Part shown: in pieces, positions 47,608-57,270 of the stretch
How the letters are laid out: every line of letters begins with the position of its first letter
Position numbering within the stretch: the first letter of the stretch is position 1
DNA from: Candidatus Nitrotoga arctica
GTDB taxonomy: Bacteria; Pseudomonadota; Gammaproteobacteria; Burkholderiales; Gallionellaceae
DNA length: 64,000 bases
Assembly: GCF_918378365.1 (NCBI RefSeq)
Contig: NZ_OU912926.1
Span: forward strand, 434,001 to 498,000
Direction of reading: 5' to 3'
The notes under the pieces: model-generated
The model's database searches: none
The model's input: only the letters and a program-made list of their open reading frames with translations
What the model was told of the DNA's origin: nothing
Position numbers and translations under genes: made by a program

Positions 47608-48297
47608 ATGGGACAAATGGTCTATTTTACTGACGAGCGGTTTCAGGGAACACCAAATGAGTGGCGCGCCTGGCAACGGCACCGACGCCATCCGCGGCAC
47701 GCGGCGCTTCGCTGGGGCTTGCGCCTGTTGGAAGACCCCACGCGCGATGCACGCGACGCGTCCCCCGACTGGTTCCCTGATCCATCCTCGGTAGTCCAGG
47801 TCTATCCCGATGCCGATCCCACGGCCGATGCACTGCTGTTCCAGCTCTGGCGCTTCCCTGGCCGCAAGTACCTGATGCACGACGGCAAGCGCCTGGTGCT
47901 GACCACTCAACTCGTCAATCGCATGCTGCGCATGGCAATATCTCCCGCACTGGAAGACGGCATGGCTTACGTCTATGCCATCCGCGCCGGTTGCCAGCTC
48001 CGCGAGCGCTGGCGCGCAATCGAAGCCGAGCTGGCGTTGCTCGACGCCGCAAAGGTGCACCGCACTGCAATCACCACAGGCCGACCAGGTCGCACGTCAA
48101 TGCTCCACATGCGCACCCTGCAGGCGCTCGACGGCACGCTGGCAGGTGCTTCGCAGCGCGGCGTGGCCGAAGTGATGTTCGGCCACGCCGCCGTCGCAGA
48201 GCGCTGGTACGAAGACGGCGATCTGCGCGCCCACGTCCGCCGCTTGATCCGGCGCGGGCAAACGCTCATGGGGGGTGGATACCACCGCCTACTCTAA
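47608..48297 (+). CDS. DUF2285-family protein of integrative elements
   Basis: A 229-residue protein with a C-terminal DUF2285 domain (about 120-229; MLHMRTLQALDGTLAGASQRG, VAEVMFGHAAVAERWYEDGD, VRRLIRRGQTLMGGGYHRLL). Proteins of this family begin the repA-parA module of many proteobacterial integrative conjugative elements, where they are thought to be DNA-binding regulators. The N-terminal part (WRAWQRHRRHPRHAALRWG) is basic. G+C content jumps here compared with the RHS region, marking entry into transferred DNA. The ATG at 47608 is one of two close ATG codons; the promoter should lie in 47330-47607, which holds no other gene. Confidence 0.85.
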   Translation: MGQMVYFTDERFQGTPNEWRAWQRHRRHPRHAALRWGLRLLEDPTRDARDASPDWFPDPSSVVQVYPDADPTADALLFQLWRFPGRKYLMHDGKRLVLTTQLVNRMLRMAISPALEDGMAYVYAIRAGCQLRERWRAIEAELALLDAAKVHRTAITTGRPGRTSMLHMRTLQALDGTLAGASQRGVAEVMFGHAAVAERWYEDGDLRAHVRRLIRRGQTLMGGGYHRLL

Positions 48298-48431
48298 CCC
48301 GGCAGGGCCGCACAGGGACGTTAACGCGACAACGCACAACGTCCCTGCGCAGAACGCCTGGCTTCCCTGAGACTGCTTCCATCCGGCGGCGATTGCTTCG
48401 TCGGCGATCTTGACCGATGGAGGCCCATGCC

Positions 48432-48719
48432 ATGAGACCCGTACCCTTACGGCCGTATCCCGCACCCACTGCCACCCAGCAGCTTGCTCAATCCGCGCAG
48501 CCAGCGCGTTACCTGACTAACAACGAAGCCGCCACATTCCTGCGGCTGTCGCCGCGCACGCTGGAAAAGCAGCGTGTCATCGGCGGCGGACCTCGCTTCC
48601 GCAAGTTTGGTCGGCGCGTGATGTACGCCATCGTCGACCTCGAAACCTGGGCCGATGCGCGCAGCTTTGAGATGACGTCCGATCCCGAGTACACCGCCCG
48701 CCATCCCGGCGTGCGCTGA
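48432..48719 (+). CDS. AlpA/excisionase-like helix-turn-helix protein
   Basis: A 95-residue protein with a winged helix-turn-helix of the MerR/AlpA excisionase type (YLTNNEAATFLRLSPRTLEK, then GGGPRFRKFGRRVMYAIVDL). These proteins bind DNA and often steer excision or transcription of integrated elements. ATG 48432 has GGAGG eight bases upstream; an ATG at 48417 is in frame but would include the GGAGG. It lies between the DUF2285 gene and repA, its usual place. Confidence 0.85.
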   Translation: MRPVPLRPYPAPTATQQLAQSAQPARYLTNNEAATFLRLSPRTLEKQRVIGGGPRFRKFGRRVMYAIVDLETWADARSFEMTSDPEYTARHPGVR

Positions 48720-48741
48720 TCGGCGATGGACACCGTCACTG

Positions 48742-49623
48742 ATGACCATCCGGCACGACCCGCAGCGCGAGCAACTCGAACTGTTCCATACCTTCTCCGG
48801 CGAGCTGCCCGCACGCGATGCGCAAGACCTGATGGTCTACCCGTTCTTTTCGCTGGCCAAGAGCAAGCGCACGGTGCCCATCGACTTCCGCACCAGCAGT
48901 GTGACCGTGCGCGTCGAAGGCACGGCCGCGCATGGCCTGGCGACGATATGGGATGCCGACATCCTGATCTGGGCCGCCAGCCAGATCGTCGAGGCGCGCG
49001 ATGCGGGAATTCGCTCGTCGCGACTAATGGCGGCCACACCCTACGAGATCCTGCGCTTCATTGGTCGCGGCACATCGCTGCGCGACTACCAGCGCCTCAA
49101 AGCTGCGCTGGATCGCTTGCAGTCCACCAGCGTAGCCACATCCATTCGCCAACCCAATGCGCGGCGTCTGCATCGCTTCTCGTGGATCAACGAGTGGAAG
49201 GAGCGCGCGGCCGGCCAAGGCCGGCCGCTGGGCATCGAACTGATCCTGCCGGACTGGTTTTATGCCGGTGTGTTCGAAGAGAACCTGGTGCTGACCATCG
49301 ACGTCAACTACTTCCGCCTGACCGGCGGTATCGAGCGCTGGCTGTACCGCCTAGTGCGCAAGCACGGTGGCTGGCAGCGCGAAGGCTGGCGCTTCGATTT
49401 TCCGCACCTGCACCGCAAGTCCGGCAGCCTGGCGCGCCTCACCGACTTCGCCTACGACCTGCGTTGCATCGTGGCACGGCAACCTTTGCCGGGCTACACA
49501 CTCGCTATTCTGCGGCCCAGGCATGGACCGGAGGTGCTGACATTCCAAGCTGTGCCGTCTACGACACCTTTGCGACCCGGTGGCAGCTTCGGTGCCCGTG
49601 CAGTGCCTGTGGACAAACTGTGA
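48742..49623 (+). CDS. Replication initiator protein A of an integrative element
   Basis: A 293-residue RepA/TrfA-like initiator of the type found in integrative conjugative elements and related plasmids. Segments ELPARDAQDLMVYPFFSLAK, GTAAHGLATIWDADILIWAA and TPYEILRFIGRGTSLRDYQR form the N-terminal winged-helix part. ELILPDWFYAGVFEENLVL and RKSGSLARLTDFAYDLR belong to the second. It would let the excised circle replicate. Iteron-like direct repeats begin six bases after its stop codon. Confidence 0.88.
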   Translation: MTIRHDPQREQLELFHTFSGELPARDAQDLMVYPFFSLAKSKRTVPIDFRTSSVTVRVEGTAAHGLATIWDADILIWAASQIVEARDAGIRSSRLMAATPYEILRFIGRGTSLRDYQRLKAALDRLQSTSVATSIRQPNARRLHRFSWINEWKERAAGQGRPLGIELILPDWFYAGVFEENLVLTIDVNYFRLTGGIERWLYRLVRKHGGWQREGWRFDFPHLHRKSGSLARLTDFAYDLRCIVARQPLPGYTLAILRPRHGPEVLTFQAVPSTTPLRPGGSFGARAVPVDKL

Positions 49624-49628
49624 ATGCG

Positions 49629-49676
49629 CTCGTGCTATCGGGAGTAGGAATCCTCGTGCTATCAGGAGTGCGAACG
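49629..49676 (+). repeat. Two 24-bp iteron-like direct repeats behind repA (candidate origin)
   Basis: Two adjacent 24-base units share CTCGTGCTATC and GGAGT at the same positions (49629-49652 and 49653-49676). Their head-to-tail spacing of about two helical turns and position next to an initiator gene fit RepA-binding iterons. Whether they act as an origin is inferred. Confidence 0.65.
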
Positions 49677-49805
49677 TGTCGAAAAGCCTTGCGCAGCAAT
49701 TGGTTCGGTGTTTCCTAACTTAAAATCTAACTTTAAATCTATAAAACTAACGATAAGAAGACCCCGCGTGCTGTGGATAAGTCGGCGAGCAGGAGGCAGC
49801 GCATC

Positions 49806-50444
49806 ATGATCATCGCACTGTTGAACCAGAAAGGCGGGGTCGGCAAGACAACCCTCGCCACACACATCGCCGGTGAGCTGGCAATGCAAGGCAGCGCCGT
49901 GATCCTGATCGATGCCGATCCCCAAGGTTCGGCACTCGATTGGATACAGCGCCGTAGCCAGAACAGTCTGCCCAGGTTGTTCGGTGCGGTCGGTCTGGCC
50001 AGGGAAACGTTGCATCAGGAAGCGTCAGAACTCGCCAAGCGCTGCGATCACATCGTGATCGATGGCCCGCCCCGGATCGCCGCCATCGCTCGCTCTGCGC
50101 TGCTCGCGGCAGACCTGGTGCTGATTCCTGTTCAACCCAGTCCTTACGACGTGTGGGCCAGCGTCGAAATGGTGTCGCTGATCCGCGAAGCGCAAGTGTT
50201 CCGGCCCGCGCTGCGCGCGGCCTTCGTCATCAACCGGCGTATCAGCACCACGGTGATCGGGCGCGAGGCACGCGGGGCGCTTGCCGATCAACCGCTACCC
50301 TCGCTGCTGTCGGAGGTTCGGCAACGCATCGTGTTCGCCGACAGCGTGGCCGCTGGCCGACTTGCCCGCGAACTCGACGCAGACAGCACCGCTGCACACG
50401 AGATCGCGGCGCTTGCCGATGAAGTGTTGAGGATGGCGCGATGA
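49806..50444 (+). CDS. parA: ParA-type partition ATPase
   Basis: A 212-residue ATPase with a deviant Walker A motif (NQKGGVGKTTLATH, about 8-21), Walker A' region LIDADPQGSALDW and Walker B IVIDGPPRI. The short form without an N-terminal HTH is the usual type in such elements. It helps keep the excised element in both daughter cells. ATG 49806 is chosen because AGGAGG lies nine bases upstream; an in-frame ATG at 49773 lacks one. It overlaps the next gene as ATGA. Confidence 0.9.
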   Translation: MIIALLNQKGGVGKTTLATHIAGELAMQGSAVILIDADPQGSALDWIQRRSQNSLPRLFGAVGLARETLHQEASELAKRCDHIVIDGPPRIAAIARSALLAADLVLIPVQPSPYDVWASVEMVSLIREAQVFRPALRAAFVINRRISTTVIGREARGALADQPLPSLLSEVRQRIVFADSVAAGRLARELDADSTAAHEIAALADEVLRMAR

Positions 50445-50686
50445 AGAACAGCAAACGGGTTGCCATTGGTGCGCGTCCGCCTGCCAACCCGCATGCCGAT
50501 GCATGGGTGCGCCAGGGCGACGGTGCGGACATCGGCAAAACCCATCTCTATACCGCCCGGCTGACCATCGACGTGACGCCGACGCTGCGCGCCCGCATCA
50601 AGGTTGAAGCCTTTACACGTGGCATCACGGTGGCCGAGATGCTTCGTGCGTTGCTGGAACATGAATTCCCGGAGAAGCAGCCATGA
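50441..50686 (+). CDS. Small partition-type protein paired with ParA
   Basis: An 81-residue protein (KNSKRVAIGARPPANPHADA, then TARLTIDVTPTLRARIKVEA and GITVAEMLRALLEHEF). The second half looks like a ribbon-helix-helix DNA-binding domain. Genes like this follow parA in related elements and are taken as the ParB-like or StbC-like centromere-binding partner. It overlaps parA and the next gene by 4 bases each, so all are coupled. Confidence 0.75.
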   Translation: MKNSKRVAIGARPPANPHADAWVRQGDGADIGKTHLYTARLTIDVTPTLRARIKVEAFTRGITVAEMLRALLEHEFPEKQP

Positions 50687-51216
50687 GTGCGCTGCCGCAA
50701 GCGTCCAGCAACGCGTCACCTATACCACGTCCCGTGTTATCAAACGTCACGAACGACACGCCGCTGACGCGTGTGTCGCTGGCGTTCGTCGAACGTCGGA
50801 TCAACCTCTATCTGCGCTTCGGCCATCCAGCGCGTGAGCTGCGGCTGGATCGTTGGCGACGCTGCGCAATGTTTCCTCCTGCCGCCCTGTTCTGCCGCGT
50901 GCGCTGGGAGTCCAACGACTACGGTACGACACGCTGGCAGCTCATGGTACTGCAAACCTGCACGCCACTCGATGCGGTGCAGCGCATCGCCGGCATCCAA
51001 CCTGGTGCGCGCCTGCTGCTGTGCGCCGAAGGCGAACAGCAAGTGCAGTCGGTCTTGCCACAGATCGACGCCATCGAAGAACTCGGCATCAATCCGGTAG
51101 CGGTGTCGCTCGCGTACTGGCGCACGTTGGGCAACCGGCTGTCTGCGCGGCTACCACTACCGTCTTACACGATCGAACGGCATGCTGCTTACCTCGCGGG
51201 CGAGGTGCTGCGATGA
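50683..51216 (+). CDS. DUF2840 protein
   Basis: A 177-residue protein with the DUF2840 pattern: TRVSLAFVERRINLYLRFG, then REWRRC-like AMFPPAALFCRVRWESNDYG and TPLDAVQRIAGIQPGARLLL. Its function is unknown, but it is a regular member of this module between the partition genes and the traF peptidase. It overlaps its neighbours on both sides by ATGA. Confidence 0.85.
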   Translation: MSALPQASSNASPIPRPVLSNVTNDTPLTRVSLAFVERRINLYLRFGHPARELRLDRWRRCAMFPPAALFCRVRWESNDYGTTRWQLMVLQTCTPLDAVQRIAGIQPGARLLLCAEGEQQVQSVLPQIDAIEELGINPVAVSLAYWRTLGNRLSARLPLPSYTIERHAAYLAGEVLR

Positions 51217-51737
51217 ACACTTGCGTCCATCGCAGGGGCGTCATACTGTTCACCGTCCTTAGCATTGCTGCGCTCGCCTGGTCGTCTGACCATAGGTCCG
51301 TTGCGCGCCTCGTCTACAACCCAAGCGACAGCGTAGCGCCTGGCTGGTATCGCATCGGCCTGCCTGACTCGCTGCACGTCGGCAGCATCGTGCTCGCCCG
51401 GCTTCCGGCAGATACTGCCGCGCTGGCTGCGCAGCGTGGCTACTTGCCCGAGCACATCCCGCTGCTCAAGCGCATCGGCGCGATGTCACCGCAGCAGGTG
51501 TGCATCGAGAAGCACATCGTTCGCATCGACGGCATGCCGGTGGCCGGCGTCCATGCAACAGATGGCCGTGGCCGTTCACTGTCGTCATGGCAACAATGTC
51601 GGCGGCTTCACGATGGTGAGCTGTTACTGCTCAGTGCAACCAATCCGGCATCGTTCGACAGCCGGTACTTCGGTCCCGTTGCTGTCTCTGCCGTGATCGG
51701 CAGCGCGCAGCCCTTATGGGCGTGGGGCACGCCATGA
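51213..51737 (+). CDS. traF: TraF-type S26 family peptidase
   Basis: A 174-residue membrane-anchored peptidase: an N-terminal hydrophobic segment (GVILFTVLSIAALAWSS), the serine region YNPSDSVAPGWYRI, and the lysine region HIPLLKRIGAMSPQQVCI. The end DSRYFGPVAVSAVIGSAQPL is family-like. TraF proteins of RP4-type systems cyclise the pilin. Here no pilin or other pilus genes follow, so it may be left without a substrate. Its ATG overlaps the DUF2840 stop. Confidence 0.88.
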   Translation: MNTCVHRRGVILFTVLSIAALAWSSDHRSVARLVYNPSDSVAPGWYRIGLPDSLHVGSIVLARLPADTAALAAQRGYLPEHIPLLKRIGAMSPQQVCIEKHIVRIDGMPVAGVHATDGRGRSLSSWQQCRRLHDGELLLLSATNPASFDSRYFGPVAVSAVIGSAQPLWAWGTP

Positions 51738-52057
51738 ACGTGCAGCGCTGCATGCCGTTCTTCGTGCAGTCTCGCTGCACATCGTTTGCACCACGGCCTG
51801 CGGCTGCGGTGCTTCAACCGTGCAGACAATCGCAGCCTGACCGTCTGGGCCGGTCGCGTCAGCGATCGGGAAAGGCGGAGGGCAAGATAAAAGGGGCGGC
51901 ACGTACCCTGCCGCAATGTCAATCTGCACGTGGGTTGGGCACGGCACGGCGGCTTGCAGCCGGTGTGCCGTCGTGGAGCGCAAAGCCGGATGGGCTCTCA
52001 AAGTTTCCCGCGTGCCGTCTTCGATGCGGTATGCCAACCCACGCTGGAGCTTGTGTC
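51738..52057 (+). other. 320-base gap between traF and the relaxase
   Basis: The relaxase frame is open through most of this gap, but its codons do not look like the family and ATG 52058 is the sensible start. A purine-rich A/G stretch lies at about 51867-51900. Relaxase-adjacent gaps often hold oriT; I see no clear inverted repeat or nick-site match, so this is only a place to look. Confidence 0.3.
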
Positions 52058-54015
52058 ATGGCCTCGCGTGACGATGAGCGTTTTCGTATCAAGCCGGGGG
52101 CACCTAAACGCCCGGATGGATCGCAGAGCGGCCAGCACGCGCAGCGTTTTGTCTCGCAAGTCCTGAGGCAGGTCTCGAAGGCCGGTGCGAAGACCTCGGG
52201 GGCGCGCGGTGCGCGTCCCGCATCGACCTTCGGACGGGACCGCGTAGCTGCGGGTATGACAGGACATGGGCTTAAAGCCGACGCGCGTCGCGTGACTATC
52301 AAATCTCGCTTTGTGGTGCTGAAGAAGGCTGGCGTTAATTCCATCTCTACGCACCTGCGCTACATCGAGCGCGATGGCGTGACGCGTGATGGAGAGCGAG
52401 GACAAACCTACGGCTCCGAGACCGACACGGCTGATCTCAAGGCTTTCGAGGAACGCGGCAAGGGCGACCGCCACCAGTTCCGTTTCATCGTCTCGGTGGA
52501 GGATGCCGGGGAGCTGGAAGACCTGCGCGGTTACACGCGGGAGTTCATGCAGCGCATGACCACCGACCTGGAAACCCGACTGGACTGGGTGGCTGTCGAT
52601 CACTGGGATACGGACAACCCGCATACGCACATCGTGCTGCGCGGGCACACCAGCGATGGTCGAGGAAAGGGTCAAAACCTGGTGATTGCGCCGGATTATA
52701 TGGCGCACGGCATGCGCGTGCGCGCCAGCGAGCTGGCGACCGAATGGCTGGGGCCGCGCACCGAACTGGATATTCGGCAAGGACTGCTACGGGAAGTCGA
52801 GCAGGAGCGGCTGACGAGCCTGGACCGGACGCTATTGCGGCAGGCCACCGCGGATATTGCGGACCTGACTCAACAGCCCACTGACCGACAGCGCCAGACT
52901 CTCCTTCGTGCCCGGCTGCAGCGGCTGGAGGGGCAATGGAGCTAGCTGGGCGTATCGACGCTAACCACTGGCGGCTATCCCCGAGCATGCAAAAGACATT
53001 GACCACCATGGGCGAGCGCGGCGACATCCTGCGTACGATGCATAAAGCCTTGCGGGGCGAGCAGCGGGAGTTGGTACTGGAAACAGCGCCAGCAACACCT
53101 GTATTCGGCCGCATCGCCGCCAAGGGTCTGGCCGATAAACTCAATGACCGGGGCTATCTGGTCATTGGTGGCATCGACGGCCGCGCGCACTATGTCCGCC
53201 TGCCGGTTGGTGCGGACCTGACCGCACTGCCGCTGGGTGGCATGGTGGAAGTGAAGCCGGCCGGACGGGAACGAGCGGTAGATCGCAACATCGCGGGTAT
53301 CGCGTGTGAAGGTCTTTACCGCAGCATTGACCATATTGCGCAGCTTCGACAAGAAAGTGTGGCAGACCCACAAACTGCAGTCGATGCCCATGTGCGCCGA
53401 CTCGAAGCGCTGCGCCGCTCCGGAGCCGTGGAGCGCATGGCCGATGGCGTTTGGCGCATACTGCCTGACTTCTTGTCACGCACTCAAGCACACGATGCGC
53501 AGCGCGTCGCAGGGGGCACCATCGAATTGCGTTCGCACCTGTCTATCGAACAGCAAGTACGCGCCCAAGGTGCAACATGGTTGGATCATCAAATGGTGGG
53601 CGATGCGAGGGAACTGTCGCCACGGGGCTTCGGTGTTCAGGTGCGTGATGCATTGCAAGACCGAATAGGTTTCCTCGTCGAGCAGGGCTTGGCCGAGCGG
53701 CGCGGCCCGCGCGTGGTTTTAGTGCGCAACTTGCTATCCACCTTGCGCGACCGGGAATTGGCGTCAGTAGGCAAAGTGATACAGCATCAAACAGGGCTGG
53801 TCCATCGCCCGCTGCGCGATGGCGAGCGCGCAAACGGCATCTACCGCCGTTCAGTCCAACTCGCCAGCGGTCGCTTCTCGATGCTGGACGATGGCATGGG
53901 TTTCAGCCTGGTGCCGTGGAGATCAGTGGTTGAACAGCGGCTGGGGCAGCAGGTATCGGCCATCGTGCGTGGGTCATCGGTCACTTGGCAGCTGGGGCGG
54001 CAGCACGGACGGTAA
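52058..54015 (+). pseudogene. DUF3363 relaxase (TraI/VirD2 type), frameshifted
   Basis: Two overlapping frames make one protein. The first (52058-52945) carries the relaxase domain: STHLRYIERDGVTRDGERG with the likely catalytic Tyr, RFIVSVEDAGELEDLRGYT, and the metal-binding histidines in HWDTDNPHTHIVLRG. It ends ARLQRLEGQWS and stops. The second (52936-54015) resumes at MELAGRIDANHWRLSP and holds the DUF3363 part (IAAKGLADKLNDRGYLVIGG, STLRDRELASVGK) to the normal end. The switch lies near 52925-52940. A one-base indel restores a single protein of about 652 residues. The first half could still make a relaxase-only product, and the overlap could allow a restart at ATG 52936. Confidence 0.85.
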
Positions 54016-54140
54016 GCATAAGGCTATTTTGAAAATGGTGGCCGCCGTTGCCGACGATGCATGCACAGCTATGGAATTTACGGGGCGCACTGACGGGATG
54101 CGTCATGAAACTGGAGGGTGTAAATAAATCGCAGGACAAT

Positions 54141-57100
54141 CTAAGCAACAGCCTTTTCTCTTAGCTGCCGATACACTTCGTCCAGCAACAAACTGGCAAG
54201 CCCCTTGAACACTCTCGGGTGTTTCAACGCCTGATCCGCCATCGCACTGTGGTTTTCCAGTGCATCGACCACTGCTCCAGTCAATTTCTGCTCGTATGCA
54301 TCGTTGCTGAAGGATTCCGCCGTATCGTTGGCTTTGGCTTGCTCTTGCAGCGTAGCGTCCTCTACCATTTTCCCAATCAGCGTGGTGGCGTACCCCCTGA
54401 AGTCTGCATCCGACAGGTTGCCAGAAAAAACCTCATTCATTTTTTGGATGATAGCTGACAGCCTGGCGTTAGGATCGTCCCATGGCTCGCCACCACCCGG
54501 CCCCATCGGTTTCATGGGCTTTGCTTTACCGGCGTCCAAGTTAAGATTATGTTCTTTCAGGTTGATGACTTTGTATCCGGCCAGACGCACCAAGCCTTCC
54601 AAGGTATCACCGCCATCAGTTTTGCTACGCAGCCTAGGCAACAGACATTTGGCAAAAGCATGCAAACGCTCCAAATCCGCATCGTCGTAATCCACCAATT
54701 GCGACAAGAAATCGTAGGCCGTCACATAGGACGACAGATCACCCCGGAACAATTCCTGCTCTTCCGGCTTGCGGTCTTTGTATCGATCATGCGCCTGTTT
54801 TAACGGATGCTGGATGGATGCTTGCTTCCCTTTCGGGTCGAAGTAAGCCTTGGCGAACACCTCAACCTCACTCCAAAGATAAACCCCCGCTTGATCCAGT
54901 TTTGCGCGCAGCGTATGCACCAAATTTCGATCCGTGATGCCCGACAACTTGGCCGTGCGGTAAAACGGCAGGAACGAATCCAGTATGTCTTTTGGCTGAT
55001 TACGAAAATCCAGCACAAAAGTCTTGTCTTTGCCGGGGCAGGTGCGATTCAAGCGCGACAGGGTTTGTACAGCTAAAACGCCCTCAAGTCGCTTATCCAC
55101 GTACATCGCAACCAATTTGGGTTGATCGAAGCCAGTCTGAAACTTTGAGGCCACGATTAACACCTGATAACTCTCTGTGTCGAATGCCGTCTTGATGCCA
55201 TCATCGCGTTCTTTGTTGTCGTTCAGGTTGCCTTCGTCGGCTTTGAAGACCTGGCTTTCGCTATCGGTAATCGTCCCGGAAAACGCCACCAACGCCTTGC
55301 AGTCGGCATACTTCATCTTGGCGATATAAGCATCAAATGCTTTTTTGTAGCGCACAGCAGCCAGTCGGCTATCTGTTACCACCATCGCTTTAGCTTGTCC
55401 GCCCAGTAGGTGCAAGACGTGCTCGCGGAAGTGTTCCACGATCACCGTCACCTTTTGCGCAATACTGGTCGGATGCAGTTGCGCATACTGAAACAGCTTC
55501 TTCTTTGCGCGCCCACTTTTTACTTCCTTATCGTCGGCTGACTGCTCCAGCTTGAACGCAAAATCGTAAGTGGTATAGCCGCGCAACACATCCAGGATAA
55601 ATTCTTCTTCAATCGCCTGGCGCATCGAATAAACATGGAAAGGTTTTGGCGTTCCATCTTCTCCCATACGTCCGAACAGCTCCAGCGTCTTCGGCTTAGG
55701 CGTCGCAGTGAATGCGTAATACGACACATGGGGGGACGTTTGCGCGACGTCATGATTTTGATGAGCACATCCTCATCGGTCATCTCGGCAACTTCTGCCG
55801 CCGCTTCATCATAGTCATCCGATGGCTGCAATTCGGCAGAGCCAACAGGCGGTTTGCCGTCGGTGGTCAACACCTCTCGCAGCTTAACCGCAGCGTTGCC
55901 AGATTGGCTGGAGTGCGCCTCGTCGATGATGAGCGCGAAACGCTTGTCGCCCAGTCCGCCCACCTTATCCAGCACCCACGGAAACTTCTGCAAAGTGGTA
56001 ATGATGATGAGCTTGGCCTTGTCCAGCGCATTGGCCAGTTGAGTGCTGTTTTCATCAATTTTTTCGACCACGCCTTGCTGATGGTCAAACTGATAGATCG
56101 TGTCCTGCAATTGCTGATCGAGTACGCGCCGATCCGTAATGACAATCACGCTGCTAAACACCTTTTGGTCTTTGGCATCGTGCAGCGAAGCCAGCCGATG
56201 CGCCAGCCAGCCAATGGTATTGGATTTGCCCGAACCGGCGGAATGCTGCACCAGATAAGTTTGCCCCACGCCTTCATCCAACGTGGCTTTCACCACGGCG
56301 TTCACAGTATCCCACTGGTGGTAGCGCGGAAACAGCAATGACGGGGTATAGCTCTTCCTGCCGTTGGCTTCTTTGCGCTCTTTCACCTCTACCGCCAAAA
56401 ACTTGCCCACGATGCCCAAGAACGCATCGCGCTGAGAGACTTCGTGCCATAGATAGCCGGTGGAATAGCCCAATTTCTCATCGGGCGCATTGCCAGCACC
56501 CGCACCGCCTTGACCATCCGGCGTGCCGCGATTAAATGGCAAAAAGCGCGTACCGGCTCCTGCCAGCTTGGTCGCCATGCGCACTTCATCCGTACTCACC
56601 GCGAAGTGCACCAATGCGCGCTTACCAAACGATAGCAGCGGCTCTGGCTGCCGGATGGCTACATCCACAGGCGAGCTGTACTGCTTAATGGCATCCTCGA
56701 TATTTTGGGTATTATCTGTTTTCAGTTCGATGGTGCCCAATGGCAAGCCATTCAGAAACAGCACCAGATCAATGCATTTTTCATTGTGCAGCGAATAATG
56801 TACCTGTCGCACCACGCGGAGGCGATTCTTCGTATAGTGCGCCCAGGTAGCGGGATTTTGCTGGTTGCCCGGCGCGAACTGTGCCATGCGGAAGGTGGCG
56901 TTGATGTCCTTGAAACCTTTGCGCAGCAAGTACAAGGTGCCCCACAGTTGCGGGGTGTCATGCCTGATCGTAGGGCGGTCGCGGTCAAGCTCTTCGGCCA
57001 ACCGACGCAAGAAAACCTCTTCAGGATTTTTCATATGGTTCTTGCTGAACTTTTCCCAAGTCTCAGGCTGTGTTTCCTTCACCCACGTCAGCGCATCTTC

Positions 57101-57238
57101 CGGGAAAATTGCCAGACGCTTGTCGTAGCCTGCGTCGAATGGTTTGACAGTGTTGTACAACCAGCCATGCTGGGCAAGGTGGTCGCAAAGCTCCGATTCA
57201 AAACGCAGCTCGGTATGGATCGCTCCTTCAGAACTCAT
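54141..57238 (-). pseudogene. hsdR: Type I restriction enzyme R subunit HsdR, frameshifted at a G/C run
   Basis: Two frames together give a normal HsdR of about 1030 residues. The first (from ATG 57238) has the nuclease part (FLNGLPLGTIELKTDNTQN, about 165-185) and the first helicase domain: HSAGSGKSNTIGWLAHRL and LIIDEAHSSQSG. It loses the family sequence at TSRKRPP, at a run of six C (plus-strand G, 55730-55735). The second frame resumes at SYYAFTATPKPKTLELFG and continues with the second helicase domain (QTGFDQPKLVAMYVDKRLEG, VQTLSRLNRTCPGKDKT) to the end. One extra C would join them. As written, no complete translocase is made, so the locus could methylate but not cut. Confidence 0.88.
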
Positions 57239-57270
57239 GCCTTGTCCTTATTTCTTGTCATTTTTGCCGA

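Noticed and set aside
48726..49718. 330-codon frame overlapping repA
   Set aside because: It is a shifted frame of the G+C-rich repA gene; residue composition is Arg/Ala/Pro-heavy and random.
54016..54140. Short frame after the relaxase stop as an extra transfer gene
   Set aside because: Only about 30 codons, no ribosome-binding site and no resemblance to TraG or other transfer proteins.
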